A stretch of 64,000 nt of DNA from Cellulomonas sp. KH9 (GCF_900114185.1 NZ_FOSE01000002.1:621909-685908), one strand, 5' to 3'; shown: positions 34,564 to 43,144, counted from the stretch's first letter. A program made the numbers and translations. The notes: generated by a model not told the origin, from the sequence alone.

Positions 34564-35541
34564 GTGCTCGTCGTCGCCTGCCCCGGCCAGGGGGCCCAGT
34601 CCCCCGGCATGCTCACCCCGTGGACGGAGGTCGACGGCTTCGTCGACACCCTGACCCGCGCGAGCGACGTCACCGGTACCGACCTGCTCGCGCACGGGAC
34701 GACGTCCGACGCCGAGACCATCCGGGACACCGCCGTCGCCCAGCCGCTGCTCGTGGCCACCGCCCTGGCGAGCCTGCGGGCCGTGCTCGGCGTCCCCGCG
34801 GGCACGGCGCTGCCCGTCGCCGCCCGCGGCACGGTCGACGTCGTCGCCGGGCACTCCGTGGGCGAGCTGGCGGCCGCCGCCGTCGCCGGCGTGCTGACGG
34901 ACGACGAGGCGCTGCGGCTGGTCGCCGTGCGCGGTGCCGCCATGGCCCGCGCCGCGGCCGCGTCGCCCACGGGCATGCGCGCCGTCCTGGGCGGCGACCC
35001 CGACGAGGTGCTCGCACGCCTCGCCGAGCTCGGGCTCGTGCCGGCGAACGTCAACGGGGCCGGGCAGGTGGTCGCGGCAGGGCCGCTCGACGCATTGGCC
35101 GCGCTGGGCGACGCACCTCCGACGCGCGCCCGTGTCGTCCCGCTGCAGGTGGCCGGCGCCTTCCACACCGACGCCATGGCGCCCGCGGTCGAGGAGCTGG
35201 CCGCCGCCGCGGCGCAGGTCTCCCCCCGCGACCCGGTCGTGACGCTGCTCGGCAACGCCGACGGTGCGGTCGTGCGCGACGGCGCGGACGCCGTGGCCCG
35301 CCTCGTCGCCCAGGTCGCCCGCCCCGTGCGGTGGGACCTGTGCCAGGCGACGCTCGTCGACCTGGGCGTGACGGCGCTCCTGGAGGTGGCGCCCGGCGGC
35401 GTCCTGACCGGCCTGGCACGTCGTACGCTGCCGGGCGTCGAGACCCTCGCCCTGAAGTCCCCCGCCGACCTCGACGCCGCACGCGACCTCGTCCGTCGGC
35501 ACGCCGGTACCGCCCTGACCCCCCAGGAGAGCACGCCGTGA
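34564..35541 (+). CDS. fabD: Malonyl-CoA:ACP transacylase
   Basis: A 325-residue transacylase that loads malonate onto acyl carrier protein. The N-terminal VACPGQGAQSPGM, the nucleophile Ser98 in AGHSVGE and the catalytic His in VAGAFHTDAM are visible. GTG at 34564 is chosen as the start: it begins the conserved fold and has CACAGT 6 nt upstream, while the in-frame extension from 34480 runs through the regulatory site. First gene of the type II fatty-acid synthesis operon; the stop overlaps fabH by 4 bases. Confidence 0.96.
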   Translation: MLVVACPGQGAQSPGMLTPWTEVDGFVDTLTRASDVTGTDLLAHGTTSDAETIRDTAVAQPLLVATALASLRAVLGVPAGTALPVAARGTVDVVAGHSVGELAAAAVAGVLTDDEALRLVAVRGAAMARAAAASPTGMRAVLGGDPDEVLARLAELGLVPANVNGAGQVVAAGPLDALAALGDAPPTRARVVPLQVAGAFHTDAMAPAVEELAAAAAQVSPRDPVVTLLGNADGAVVRDGADAVARLVAQVARPVRWDLCQATLVDLGVTALLEVAPGGVLTGLARRTLPGVETLALKSPADLDAARDLVRRHAGTALTPQESTP

Positions 35542-36542
35542 CCCGTCCGACCCTCACGCAGGCCACCGGGCCCGCGCACACCCGCATCCTCGGGCTCGGC
35601 GCGGTGCGCGGCGAGCGCGTGGTCCCCAACGACGACCTCGTCGGCCCCATCGAGTCGTCCGACGAGTGGATCCGCCAGCGCACGGGCATCGTGACGCGCC
35701 GGCGCGCCGGCGAGGGCACCGACGTGCTCGACCTGGCCGAGGGCGCCGCCCGCGCCGCGCTCGAGAACGCCGGGCTGACCGGCGCGGACATCGACGTCGT
35801 CATCCTGTCCACGGTCACGTACTTCCACCAGACGCCGGCCGGCGCCGCGATCGTCGCCGACCGGATCGGCGCCACGCCGGCCGCGGCGTACGACATCTCG
35901 GCGGCGTGCGCGGGGTACTGCTACGGCATCGGCCAGGCCGACGCGCTGGTGCGCGCCGGGACCGCCCGCCACGTCCTGGTGATCGGAGCGGAGAAGATGA
36001 GCGAGTTCGTCGACCCGACGGACCGGTCCATCTCGTTCCTGCTCGGCGACGGTGCGGGCGCCGTCGTCGTCGGCCCCTCCGACACGCCCGGGATCGGGCC
36101 CACGGTGTGGGGCTCGGACGGCAGCCAGGCGCAGGCGATCCGCCAGACCCACTCGTGGCTCGCGACCCGCGACGAGGGCGCCGGGTGGCCGACGCTGCGC
36201 CAGGAGGGCCAGTCGGTCTTCAAGTGGGCCGTCTGGCAGATGGCCCCCGTCGCCCAGAAGGCGATGGACGCCGCCGGCGTCTCCCCGCAGGACATCGAGG
36301 CGTTCGTCCCGCACCAGGCCAACATGCGGATCATCGACCAGCTCATCAAGCAGCTGCGGCTGCCCGAGAGCGTCGTCGTGGGACGGGACATCGCCGACAC
36401 CGGCAACACGTCCGCCGCGTCGATCCCCCTGGCCACGGAGCGCCTGCTGCGCGAGGGCCAGGTCGGCTCCGGCGCGCTCGCGCTGCAGATCGGCTTCGGC
36501 GCCGGCCTCGTCTACGCGGCCCAGGTCGTCGTCCTGCCCTGA
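35538..36542 (+). CDS. fabH: 3-oxoacyl-ACP synthase III
   Basis: A 334-residue condensing enzyme that starts fatty-acid chains by joining acyl-CoA to malonyl-ACP. The catalytic Cys124 is in SAACAGYCYG, His in VPHQANMRI and Asn in NTSAASIPLA. The acyl-CoA binding residues in DEWIRQRTGI are present. In Actinobacteria FabH usually takes branched primers, giving iso and anteiso fatty acids; that would fit here. The GTG start overlaps the fabD stop. Confidence 0.97.
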   Translation: MTRPTLTQATGPAHTRILGLGAVRGERVVPNDDLVGPIESSDEWIRQRTGIVTRRRAGEGTDVLDLAEGAARAALENAGLTGADIDVVILSTVTYFHQTPAGAAIVADRIGATPAAAYDISAACAGYCYGIGQADALVRAGTARHVLVIGAEKMSEFVDPTDRSISFLLGDGAGAVVVGPSDTPGIGPTVWGSDGSQAQAIRQTHSWLATRDEGAGWPTLRQEGQSVFKWAVWQMAPVAQKAMDAAGVSPQDIEAFVPHQANMRIIDQLIKQLRLPESVVVGRDIADTGNTSAASIPLATERLLREGQVGSGALALQIGFGAGLVYAAQVVVLP

Positions 36543-36610
36543 CCCGGTCGGCGCCGACCGCGCCTGTACCGTTCAGCACGTCCCAGCACCACCCGACACG
36601 AGGAGACACG

Positions 36611-36859
36611 ATGGCGCACAGCGAGCAGGAGATCCTGGCCGGACTGGCCGAGATCGTCAGCGAGGAGACCGGCCTGCCGACCGACTCCGTCCTGCCCGAG
36701 AAGTCCTTCACCGACGACCTCGACATCGACTCGCTGTCGATGATGACGATCGTCACGCTCGCGGAGGAGAAGTTCGACGTCCAGATCCCCGACGACGAGG
36801 TCAAGAACCTCGCCACCGTGGGCGACGCCGTGAGCTTCATCGCCGGCGCCCAGGCCTGA
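36611..36859 (+). CDS. acpP: Acyl carrier protein
   Basis: An 82-residue acidic four-helix protein that carries acyl chains on phosphopantetheine. The attachment Ser41 lies in DLDIDSLSMM. The ATG has AGGAGA 5 nt upstream. The gap of 68 bp after fabH has no terminator, so it belongs to the same operon; strong translation signals fit the need for abundant ACP. Confidence 0.98.
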   Translation: MAHSEQEILAGLAEIVSEETGLPTDSVLPEKSFTDDLDIDSLSMMTIVTLAEEKFDVQIPDDEVKNLATVGDAVSFIAGAQA

Positions 36860-36941
36860 GCCTGCGCGCCGCACCCGCGGCACCCGGGCGGTGCGCCGGC
36901 CTGCAGCCGTGCGCACCGCCCGCCTGACCCAAGGAGAACCC

Positions 36942-38186
36942 ATGAGCACCGTCCCCGAGGTCGTCGTCACCGGCCTGGGCGCCACCACACCGCTGGGCGG
37001 TGACGTCCCCAGCACGTGGCGGGCCGCGCTGGCCGGTGAGTCCGGCGCGCGCACGTTCGAGAACGACTGGGCCGAGCGCTACGACATCGCCGTGAACTTC
37101 GGGGCGATGGTCAAGGTCCCCGCGGACCAGGTGCTCCCCCGGCCCGAGCTCCGGCGCATGGACCCCTCCGCGCAGTACGCCGTCATCGCGACGCGCGAGG
37201 CGTGGGCGGACGCGGGCTCCCCCGAGGTCGACGGCGACCGTCTCGGCGCCGTCGTGTCCTCGGGCATCGGCGGCATCTGGACGACCCTCGACGCGTGGGA
37301 CACCCTGCGCGAGAAGGGCGGTCGCCGGGTCCTGCCCATGACCGTGCCCATGCTCATGCCGAACTCGCCCGTCGCGTACGTCTCGCTGGAGCTCGGTGCG
37401 CGCGCCGGCGCGCACGCGCTCGTCTCGGCGTGCGCGTCCGGGGCGGAGGCCATCGGGTACGCCGTGCAGATGATCCGCGACGGCCGTGCCGACGTGGTGG
37501 TCGCAGGCGGCACCGAGGCCACGATCCACCCCATGCCCATCGCCGCGTTCGCGGCGTCCCGCACCCTCTCGACGCGCAACGACGACCCCGCGGGGGCGTC
37601 GCGCCCGTACGACGTCGACCGTGACGGCTTCGTCATCGGCGAGGGCGCCGGCATCGTCGTGCTGGAGTCCGCCGCGCACGCCGCGGCCCGCGGTGCCCGC
37701 GTGTACGCGCGGATCGGCGGCGTCGGCCTGTCGGCCGACGGCTACCACCTGACCTCCCCCGAGCCGTCCGGTGACGGCCAGACCCGCGCGATGCGCGCGG
37801 CCCTGGCCGACTCCGGCGTCGCGGCGGCCGACGTCACCCACGTCAACGCGCACGCGACGTCCACGGTCGTGGGCGACCTCATCGAGGCCCGCTCCATCCG
37901 CGGCGTGCTGGGCGACGACGCCGACCACGTGGCGCTCTCGGCGACGAAGTCGATGACCGGGCACCTGCTCGGCGGCGCCGGTGCGCTCGAGACGATCTTC
38001 ACGGTGCTCGCGGTGCACGACCGCCAGGCCCCACCGACGATCAACGTCGCCAACCCCGACCCGGAGCTGGTGCTCGACCTCGTGCGCGACACCCCGCGCG
38101 CGCTGCCCGCCGGCCCCGTCGCCGCCATCAACAACTCGTTCGGGTTCGGCGGTCACAACGTCGCCCTGGTGGTCACCTCCGCCTGA
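36942..38186 (+). CDS. fabF: 3-oxoacyl-ACP synthase II
   Basis: A 414-residue elongation condensing enzyme (KAS II; KasA in mycobacteria). The Cys-His-His triad is Cys164 in VSACASGAE, His in VNAHATST and His in NSFGFGGHN. AAGGAG lies 7 nt before the ATG at 36942. Last gene of the fab operon; a stem-loop terminator follows. Confidence 0.97.
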   Translation: MSTVPEVVVTGLGATTPLGGDVPSTWRAALAGESGARTFENDWAERYDIAVNFGAMVKVPADQVLPRPELRRMDPSAQYAVIATREAWADAGSPEVDGDRLGAVVSSGIGGIWTTLDAWDTLREKGGRRVLPMTVPMLMPNSPVAYVSLELGARAGAHALVSACASGAEAIGYAVQMIRDGRADVVVAGGTEATIHPMPIAAFAASRTLSTRNDDPAGASRPYDVDRDGFVIGEGAGIVVLESAAHAAARGARVYARIGGVGLSADGYHLTSPEPSGDGQTRAMRAALADSGVAAADVTHVNAHATSTVVGDLIEARSIRGVLGDDADHVALSATKSMTGHLLGGAGALETIFTVLAVHDRQAPPTINVANPDPELVLDLVRDTPRALPAGPVAAINNSFGFGGHNVALVVTSA

Positions 38187-38252
38187 TGCGGGCCCGCGGC
38201 GCCGCCCGCGGGCCTCCTGGCGGGCCTCCGCCGCGCACCTGCCCGGTCACGG

Positions 38253-38288
38253 GACGGCGCCCGCCCCCGTCGGGGTGCGGGCGCCGTC
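38253..38288. terminator. Terminator between fabF and DUF3145
   Basis: A 12-bp perfect stem (GACGGCGCCCGC arm) with a loop that itself can pair CCCC with GGGG. A second GC-rich palindrome lies just upstream near 38192-38212. Serves two converging genes. Confidence 0.75.
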
Positions 38289-38303
38289 GTGCGTCCGGGT
38301 GCG

Positions 38304-38804
38304 TCAGCCGACGCGGTGCAGCCACCGCACGGGCGCACCGGCGCCCGCGTAGCGGAACGGCTCGAGCTCGTCGTCCCACGCCTGCCCGAGGGCCAGGTCG
38401 AGCTCCGCACGCAGCCGCTCGGGGTCGGCGGCGTGCTCGAGCGCGGCGCGGATCCGGTCCTCGGGGATCACGACGTTGCCGTGCACGTCCGTGGCGGCGT
38501 GGAAGATGCCGAGCTCGGGCGTGTGGCTCCAGCGGGACCCGTCGACGCCGGCGCTCGGCTCCTCCGTGACCTCGTAGCGCAGGTGCGCCCAGCCGCGCAG
38601 CGCCGACGCCAGACGGGCGCCTGTGCCCGGCGCCGCCTGCCACGACAGCTCGGCGCGGTAGAAGCTCGGTCCGGCGGGCTGCTGCGTCCAGTCCAGGCTG
38701 ACGCGCGCGCCCAGCGCGTTGCCTGCCGCCCACTCGACGTGGGGGCACAGCGCGCGCGGCGCGGAGTGCACGAAAAGTACACCGCGGGTGATGGCACCGG
38801 CCAT
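38304..38804 (-). CDS. DUF3145-family protein
   Basis: A 166-residue protein of an actinobacterial family usually found downstream of the fab genes. The conserved N-terminus AGAITRGVLFVHSAPRALC and later HVEWAAG, WTQQPAGP and GSRWSHTPELG are characteristic. The ATG at 38804 has GGGAGGACGAC before it, and an upstream in-frame ATG at 38843 is less likely. Two conserved Cys/His groups near the N-terminus could bind metal, but function is unknown. Its constant place next to fabF hints at a role in lipid metabolism. Confidence 0.9.
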   Translation of the reverse strand: MAGAITRGVLFVHSAPRALCPHVEWAAGNALGARVSLDWTQQPAGPSFYRAELSWQAAPGTGARLASALRGWAHLRYEVTEEPSAGVDGSRWSHTPELGIFHAATDVHGNVVIPEDRIRAALEHAADPERLRAELDLALGQAWDDELEPFRYAGAGAPVRWLHRVG

Positions 38805-38953
38805 GTCGTCCTCCCGGTTGGGCTCGAGGGTCGCCTTCCCCAACGACCTCGCCCCGTGTCGGGAACGTCATCAGCACAGGTGCAGCGCACGCGGCGTGCA
38901 CGGCACAGGATGCCCCATGCGTCGCCGCAGGTCCAGCGGACGCGCGGGACGCC

Positions 38954-39442
38954 TCAGAGCTGCTCGCGGATGGCCCGCATCGCCTTCTTGCGCACGGAGC
39001 GCTCGAGCCGGTCCAGGTAGAGCATGCCGTCGAGGTGGTCGACCTCGTGCTGCAGGCAGCGCGCCATGAGCTCGGTGCCCTCGACCACGACCTCCCGGCC
39101 GTCGAGGTCCGTGCCGACCACCCGGGCGTACCAGGCGCGGTGCGTCGGGAACCACAGCCCCGGCACCGAGAGGCAGCCCTCGTCGCCGTCCTGGTACTCG
39201 TCCTCGGACAGCTCGACGATGACGGGGTTCAGCACGTAGCCGATCTCGTCGTCGATGTTCCATGAGAAGGCCCGCAGGCTGACACCGATCTGGTTGGCGG
39301 CCAGCCCGGCACGCCCGTCCATGTCGACGGTCTCGAGCAGGTCCTCGACGAGCGAGCGGACCCGGTCGTCGATCGTGGTGATCGGGTCGCACGGGGTGCG
39401 GAGCACGGGGTCGCCGACGATGCGGATCTCACGCAGGGCCAT
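38954..39442 (-). CDS. def: Peptide deformylase
   Basis: A 162-residue metalloenzyme that removes the formyl group from nascent proteins before methionine aminopeptidase acts. The three motifs are GLAANQIG (residues 46-53), EGCLSVPG (metal ligand Cys90) and QHEVDHLDG (metal ligands His132 and His136, catalytic Glu133). It is slightly shorter than most type I deformylases. ATG 39442. Confidence 0.96.
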   Translation of the reverse strand: MALREIRIVGDPVLRTPCDPITTIDDRVRSLVEDLLETVDMDGRAGLAANQIGVSLRAFSWNIDDEIGYVLNPVIVELSEDEYQDGDEGCLSVPGLWFPTHRAWYARVVGTDLDGREVVVEGTELMARCLQHEVDHLDGMLYLDRLERSVRKKAMRAIREQL

Positions 39443-39522
39443 GTCCTGATCCTTTCACGTCCCGCGGGCGCACCGTCCCACCGCCCGCCGGACGGTGCGC
39501 GCTGCACCGGCCGGACGCAGCA

Positions 39523-39557
39523 CGACGCCGGTGGCGATCAGGTCGCCACCGGCGTCG
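39523..39557. terminator. Terminator after bldC
   Basis: A perfect 15-bp stem (CGACGCCGGTGGCGA arm, TCAGG loop) 37 bp past the bldC stop on the minus strand and before def. Confidence 0.8.
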
Positions 39558-39593
39558 GTGTCGTGGGTGCGTCGTCGTCGACGGCCCCGAGGG

Positions 39594-39818
39594 TCACTCC
39601 CCCGCGCGCTGCTGCGGGACGCCCGTCAGGAGCTGCCGGACCTCCGCCTCGTGGAAGCGGCGGTGGCCGCCGAGGGTGCGGACCGCGGAGAGCTTGCCGG
39701 CCTGGGCCCAGCGGGTCACCGTCTTGGGGTCGACCCGGAACAGGACCGCGACCTCGCCCGGGGTGAGCAGGCTGCCCTGCGTGAGCGGGGCCTCGTTGGC
39801 AGGCGTGTGAACAGCCAT
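39594..39818 (-). CDS. bldC: BldC-type small MerR-like DNA-binding protein
   Basis: A 74-residue winged-helix protein of the BldC group (excisionase/MerR-like). The core reads LLTPGEVAVLFRVDPKTVTRWA, then AGKLSAVRTLGGHRRFHEAEVRQLL, nearly identical in style to Streptomyces BldC, which binds DNA as head-to-tail oligomers and holds back development. The ATG at 39818 has AAGGAG 8 nt upstream. Directly upstream is an apparent cyclic-di-GMP riboswitch whose closing helix ends next to that ribosome-binding site, so its translation is probably controlled by the second messenger. Confidence 0.93.
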   Translation of the reverse strand: MAVHTPANEAPLTQGSLLTPGEVAVLFRVDPKTVTRWAQAGKLSAVRTLGGHRRFHEAEVRQLLTGVPQQRAGE

Positions 39819-39833
39819 GGCTGGTACTCCTTC

Positions 39834-39923
39834 ATCGTTCGGTAGCTCGGCTGGCCCTGTAGGCCCCGTGGCTTTGCGTCCCCACCTTGCGGCGGGTTTG
39901 CCGTTGTCGCTGACGTGAACGAC
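39834..39923 (-). promoter_or_regulatory. GEMM-I (cyclic-di-GMP class I) riboswitch upstream of bldC
   Basis: In the minus-strand leader, GGCAAACC is followed by a short hairpin with a GCAA tetraloop, then GGGACGCAAAGCC, a second GC hairpin with a UACA loop, and AGCCGAGCUACCG. These blocks and their order match the GEMM-I riboswitch (compare the Vibrio Vc2 RNA: GGGCAAACC, GAAA loop, GGGACGCAAAGCC, UUACCG). The G before CAAACC and the C in UACCG, which pair with the ligand, are kept, so cyclic-di-GMP and not cGAMP is expected. A 7-bp closing helix GUCGUUC/GAACGAU spans 39923-39917 and 39840-39834, ending one base before the AAGGAG ribosome-binding site (39832-39827). Confidence 0.85.
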
Positions 39924-39991
39924 TATGCCCCAATCTGGACAACTGTGCAACAACCGCCGCCGTGCCTGATCTGTCCGGAGCGGGTGAAAAG

Positions 39992-40774
39992 TCAGAGCCG
40001 TCCGAACCGTGCCCGGATGCCGCAGTACGCCCCGAACGCGATGAGGCCCAGCGCGACCAGCGCGAGGAGCACCGGACCCCCCGGCGCGTCGCGCAGCGCC
40101 ACGAGCGCGCCGTCCAGGCCGGTCGCCTCCTGCGGGTTCGCGTCCGCCGCCGCCAGGACGAACAGCACGCCCACGATGCCCAGCGCGACACCCTTCGCGG
40201 TGTACCCGACGACGCCCGCCCGGCGCGCCACCCGGCCCGTGGTCCCGGCGGGCAGCCGCTGCAGGTCCTCGAGGAACTTCTTCGCCAGGCCCTTGTGCAC
40301 GTGGTACGCCCCCACCACGACGATGCCGACGCCGACCGCGCCGACGAGCAGCCGGCCGCCCGGCGCCTGCATGAGCTCGCCCGTGACGCTCGACGTCTGG
40401 CCCTCGCTGTCGGAGCCCGACCCGCGCGCGAAGGCGAACGCCGTGACCGCCAGCGCCGCGTACATCGCCGCCTTGCCGCCGGCCTTCGCCCGCTCCGACG
40501 TCCCGCCCGCGGCGCCGCTGATCGCCGCGGCCGCGTACCAGGCGCCGAGCGCCAGGAACGCCACGCACGTGAACCACAGCACCACCCCACCGAACGGGGA
40601 GCTCGCGATCTGCTCGAAGGCCCCGGACTGGTCGGCGCTCCCGCCGGAGGACCCGAACGCGAGCTGCAGCGCCAGCACGCCGATCAGCACGTGGACCAGA
40701 CCGGAGGCGGCGTAGCCCGCCCGTGCCCCCAGCTCCCACGCACCCTGGCGGGATCCTGTCGCGACCGTGGTCAT
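39992..40774 (-). CDS. DUF1206-family membrane protein
   Basis: A 260-residue protein with six hydrophobic helices arranged as three repeats of a two-helix unit (GYAASGLVHVLIGVLALQLA, AAMYAALAVTAFAFA and AGVVGYTAKGVALGIVGVLF starts). This triple pattern, each beginning G-Y/x-x-x-G, defines the DUF1206 family, which has no known function. AGGAGGTGAC directly precedes the ATG at 40774, a strong ribosome-binding site. The basic segment HKGLAKKFLEDLQRLP lies between repeats two and three. Confidence 0.9.
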   Translation of the reverse strand: MTTVATGSRQGAWELGARAGYAASGLVHVLIGVLALQLAFGSSGGSADQSGAFEQIASSPFGGVVLWFTCVAFLALGAWYAAAAISGAAGGTSERAKAGGKAAMYAALAVTAFAFARGSGSDSEGQTSSVTGELMQAPGGRLLVGAVGVGIVVVGAYHVHKGLAKKFLEDLQRLPAGTTGRVARRAGVVGYTAKGVALGIVGVLFVLAAADANPQEATGLDGALVALRDAPGGPVLLALVALGLIAFGAYCGIRARFGRL

Positions 40775-40909
40775 GTCACCTCCTCGACGCGGGCCCCCAC
40801 CCGCCGACGTCCGTCGGCGCCCGGAGCGATGGTGGCAGTGCCACGCGCCGTCGGCATCCGCTGGCGAGGGCGGCCGGCGGCCGCCGGCCGTCGGTAGGCT
40901 GCGGGGCGC

Positions 40910-40983
40910 GGGCCAGTAGCTCAGTCGGTCAGAGCAGCGGACTCATAATCCGTCGGTCGTGGGTTCAAGCCCCACCTGGCCCA
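40910..40983 (+). tRNA. tRNA with CAT anticodon, probably tRNA-Ile2 (elongator Met possible)
   Basis: A 74-nt cloverleaf with acceptor GGGCCAG/CTGGCCC, D-arm GCTCAGTCGGTCAGAGC, anticodon loop CTCATAA and T-arm GTGGGTTCAAGCCCCAC; CCA is not encoded. It is not the initiator because the acceptor begins with a G1-C72 pair. The C4-G69 and C5-G68 pairs are the ones TilS uses to choose tRNA-Ile2 for lysidine modification, whereas actinobacterial elongator Met tRNAs usually begin GGCGGGG. TAGGCT at 40895-40900 is a likely -10. A 20-bp perfect palindrome lies just upstream at 40871-40890. Confidence 0.9.
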
Positions 40984-41047
40984 CCGTGAGCGACCCGGGT
41001 CGCGGCCCCACGTGCGAGGACATCGACACCCCCCTACTGTCCTCGCC

Positions 41048-41806
41048 ATGCCAGCCGACCCGACCCGCCGCCGGGACCTGCTGCGCGCCGCGGCGCTCGG
41101 CGCGGTGGTGGTGCTGCCCGTGGTCGCCCTCGCCGTCGCCGTGCGCGGGGAGTCCGGCACGGTCGTGCGCGTCGACCAGTCGGTCGTGCGGGCCGCGACC
41201 GACCTGACCCGCACGTCGGACGGGCTGCGGACGGTGCTCGTCGTCTGGCAGGAGGTGTTCGCCGCACGCTGGCTGAACCTGCTGCTCGTCCCGGCCGTGT
41301 GCGTGTGGGCGTGGCGCAGGCACGGGCTGCGGGACCGCGTGCTGTGGGCCGCGTGCACCGTCGGCGTGGGGTGGCTCCTGCAGCTCGCCGCCAAGGGGAT
41401 CGTGCAGCGCACGCGACCCGTCATCGAGGACGCGGTCGCGCACGCCCCCGGGTCCAGCTTCCCGTCGGGGCACGCGGCGAACACCACCATCGTCGCCGTG
41501 ACGCTCACGCTGCTGCTGTGGCCCGTCCTCGGGCGCCGGGGCCGTGTCCTCCTGCCCCTCACCGGCGCCGTGCTCGTGGTGCTCACGGCCGCCGACCGCG
41601 TGCTCCTCGGGGTGCACCACCCGTCGGACGTCGTCGCCGGCGTCCTGCTGGGCCTCGCCGTGGCGGGCGCGTCGTACGTCGGCTGGCGCCGCGGCCCCAC
41701 GCACCCCGGCACAGGCACCACGCACGACCCCGGCGACGACACCACGCACGACTCCACGCACGACCCCGCCCGCGACACCTCGCACCCGGCTCACGGCCCC
41801 TCGTGA
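41048..41806 (+). CDS. PAP2-family membrane phosphatase with His/Asp-rich tail
   Basis: A 252-residue membrane phosphatase of the type-2 phosphatidic acid phosphatase family, with about five to six helices. The three catalytic blocks are KGIVQRTRP, SFPSGHAANTT and ADRVLLGVHHPSDV. Likely substrates are lipid phosphates such as undecaprenyl diphosphate or phosphatidic acid. The last 30 residues form a soluble tail with repeated THDP/TTHD units rich in His, Asp and Thr. The ATG at 41048 has TACTGT 7 nt upstream, so it is likely leaderless. It is followed by a second PAP2 gene after 20 bp. Confidence 0.9.
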   Translation: MPADPTRRRDLLRAAALGAVVVLPVVALAVAVRGESGTVVRVDQSVVRAATDLTRTSDGLRTVLVVWQEVFAARWLNLLLVPAVCVWAWRRHGLRDRVLWAACTVGVGWLLQLAAKGIVQRTRPVIEDAVAHAPGSSFPSGHAANTTIVAVTLTLLLWPVLGRRGRVLLPLTGAVLVVLTAADRVLLGVHHPSDVVAGVLLGLAVAGASYVGWRRGPTHPGTGTTHDPGDDTTHDSTHDPARDTSHPAHGPS

Positions 41807-41826
41807 GCCCTGGCCCCGGAGGACCC

Positions 41827-42564
41827 GTGAACGCCTTCTGGCACCGCTACGAGACGGACAGCACACGCCCCGACGGCCGTGACGTGCGGCACGACCTCGC
41901 CCGGCGCGTGCTGGTGCCCGCGGCCGTGCTGTGGTGCGTCGTCGTCGGCCTCGGCCTGCTCGTCACCGGACCGCTGGGCGGGCTGCCGGCGGAGGCAGGC
42001 GTCAGCACGTGGTTCGTCGAGCAGCGCACGCCCGCGCTGGACGCGGTGACCACGGTGCTGTCGGCGATCGGGCAGACGGAGTTCCTCATCGGCGCGTGCC
42101 TCCTGGCGATCGCGCTGACGTGGTGGCGGACGCGGCAGTGGTGGTACGCGGTCGTGCCCGGTCTGGCCGTCGCCGTGCAGGCGGTGATCTTCCTCACGTC
42201 AGCCCTGGTCGTCGGGCGCGAGCGGCCCGAGGTCGAGCAGCTGGACCACGCACCGCCGACCTCGAGCTTCCCCAGCGGGCACACCGGGGCTGCGACGGCC
42301 TTCTACCTGACGCTGGCCTTCCAGGCCCAGCGCGTGCGCCACCCCGTCGCCCGCTGGGCGCTGACGCTGCTGTGCGTGCTCGTACCGGTGGCGGTCGGGG
42401 TGGCGCGGGCCTACCGCGGCATGCACTCCCTCAGCGACGTCGTCGTGGGCGCGCTCAACGGCGCCACCTGCGCCGTCATCGCGTGGAACTACCTGCGGCG
42501 CACCCCCGCGACGGGCGCCGACGGCCCGGCGGTGCGGGAGCGCGCTCCCGCACGACTACCGTGA
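41827..42564 (+). CDS. PAP2-family membrane phosphatase
   Basis: A 245-residue PAP2 protein with about six membrane helices. Catalytic blocks are VVGRERPEV (shortened motif 1, Arg-Pro kept), SSFPSGHTGAA and ARAYRGMHSLSDVVVG. GTG at 41827 has GGAGGA 3-4 nt before it; an in-frame GTG at 41803 would overlap the previous stop and is a possible alternative. It is clearly a separate subfamily from its neighbour and not a recent duplicate. Probable role: dephosphorylation of lipid carriers in the envelope. Confidence 0.88.
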   Translation: MNAFWHRYETDSTRPDGRDVRHDLARRVLVPAAVLWCVVVGLGLLVTGPLGGLPAEAGVSTWFVEQRTPALDAVTTVLSAIGQTEFLIGACLLAIALTWWRTRQWWYAVVPGLAVAVQAVIFLTSALVVGRERPEVEQLDHAPPTSSFPSGHTGAATAFYLTLAFQAQRVRHPVARWALTLLCVLVPVAVGVARAYRGMHSLSDVVVGALNGATCAVIAWNYLRRTPATGADGPAVRERAPARLP

Positions 42565-42568
42565 CCAC

Positions 42569-43075
42569 GTGGCCCTGTTCTCCCGGCGGCGCCGGCTGCC
42601 CGACGACCTGCGACGCTCCCTCGACCTCCGGTCGGACGCGATCCTCGCCTCGACACCGCTCGACGACGGCCGGTGGGTCGTGGCGACGCGCCGCGCCCTG
42701 CACGTCGTGGGCGCGTCCGGCGCGGCGCGCACGCCCTGGGCGGACGTCGACCGCGGTGCGCTCGACGCCGACACCCGGACGCTGACGGTGCACTGGGTCA
42801 ACGGTGCGCGCACCGACCTCGTGCTCGCGTCCGACGTCGACGCGTGGGACCTCGTGCAGACGTTCCGCGAGCGCGTCCAGCAGTCGGTCGTGCACGTCGA
42901 GCACGTGCCGGTGGGCGCCGGCACGGTACGGGTCGCGCTGCGCCGCGACGAGCACGGCGACCTGTTCACGCAGGTGATCGGCGACGCCGCGGTCGACCTG
43001 ACCGACCCGGCCACGGTGCGCCGGCTGACCGCGGCCGAGGCCCGGGTCCGGTCGGAGGCCGGTCTCGCGCCCTGA
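42569..43075 (+). CDS. Conserved actinobacterial protein of unknown function
   Basis: A 168-residue protein beginning VALFSRRRRLPDDLRRSLDL. The middle has beta-strand pairs such as ILASTPLDDGRWVVATRRALHVVG and TLTVHWVNGARTDLVL, which look like a PH-like or short beta-barrel fold. The C-terminal third is helical. There is no membrane segment or signal. GTG 42569 has TACCGT 6 nt upstream, so it may be leaderless, even though it starts 4 nt after the PAP2 stop. I do not recognise a function. Confidence 0.8.
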   Translation: MALFSRRRRLPDDLRRSLDLRSDAILASTPLDDGRWVVATRRALHVVGASGAARTPWADVDRGALDADTRTLTVHWVNGARTDLVLASDVDAWDLVQTFRERVQQSVVHVEHVPVGAGTVRVALRRDEHGDLFTQVIGDAAVDLTDPATVRRLTAAEARVRSEAGLAP

Positions 43076-43144
43076 GGGGACCACGGCCGACGCCCGTCGT
43101 GTCCGCCGCACCCCTCGGAGCCTGCTAGGGTTTTCCCCGCACGA

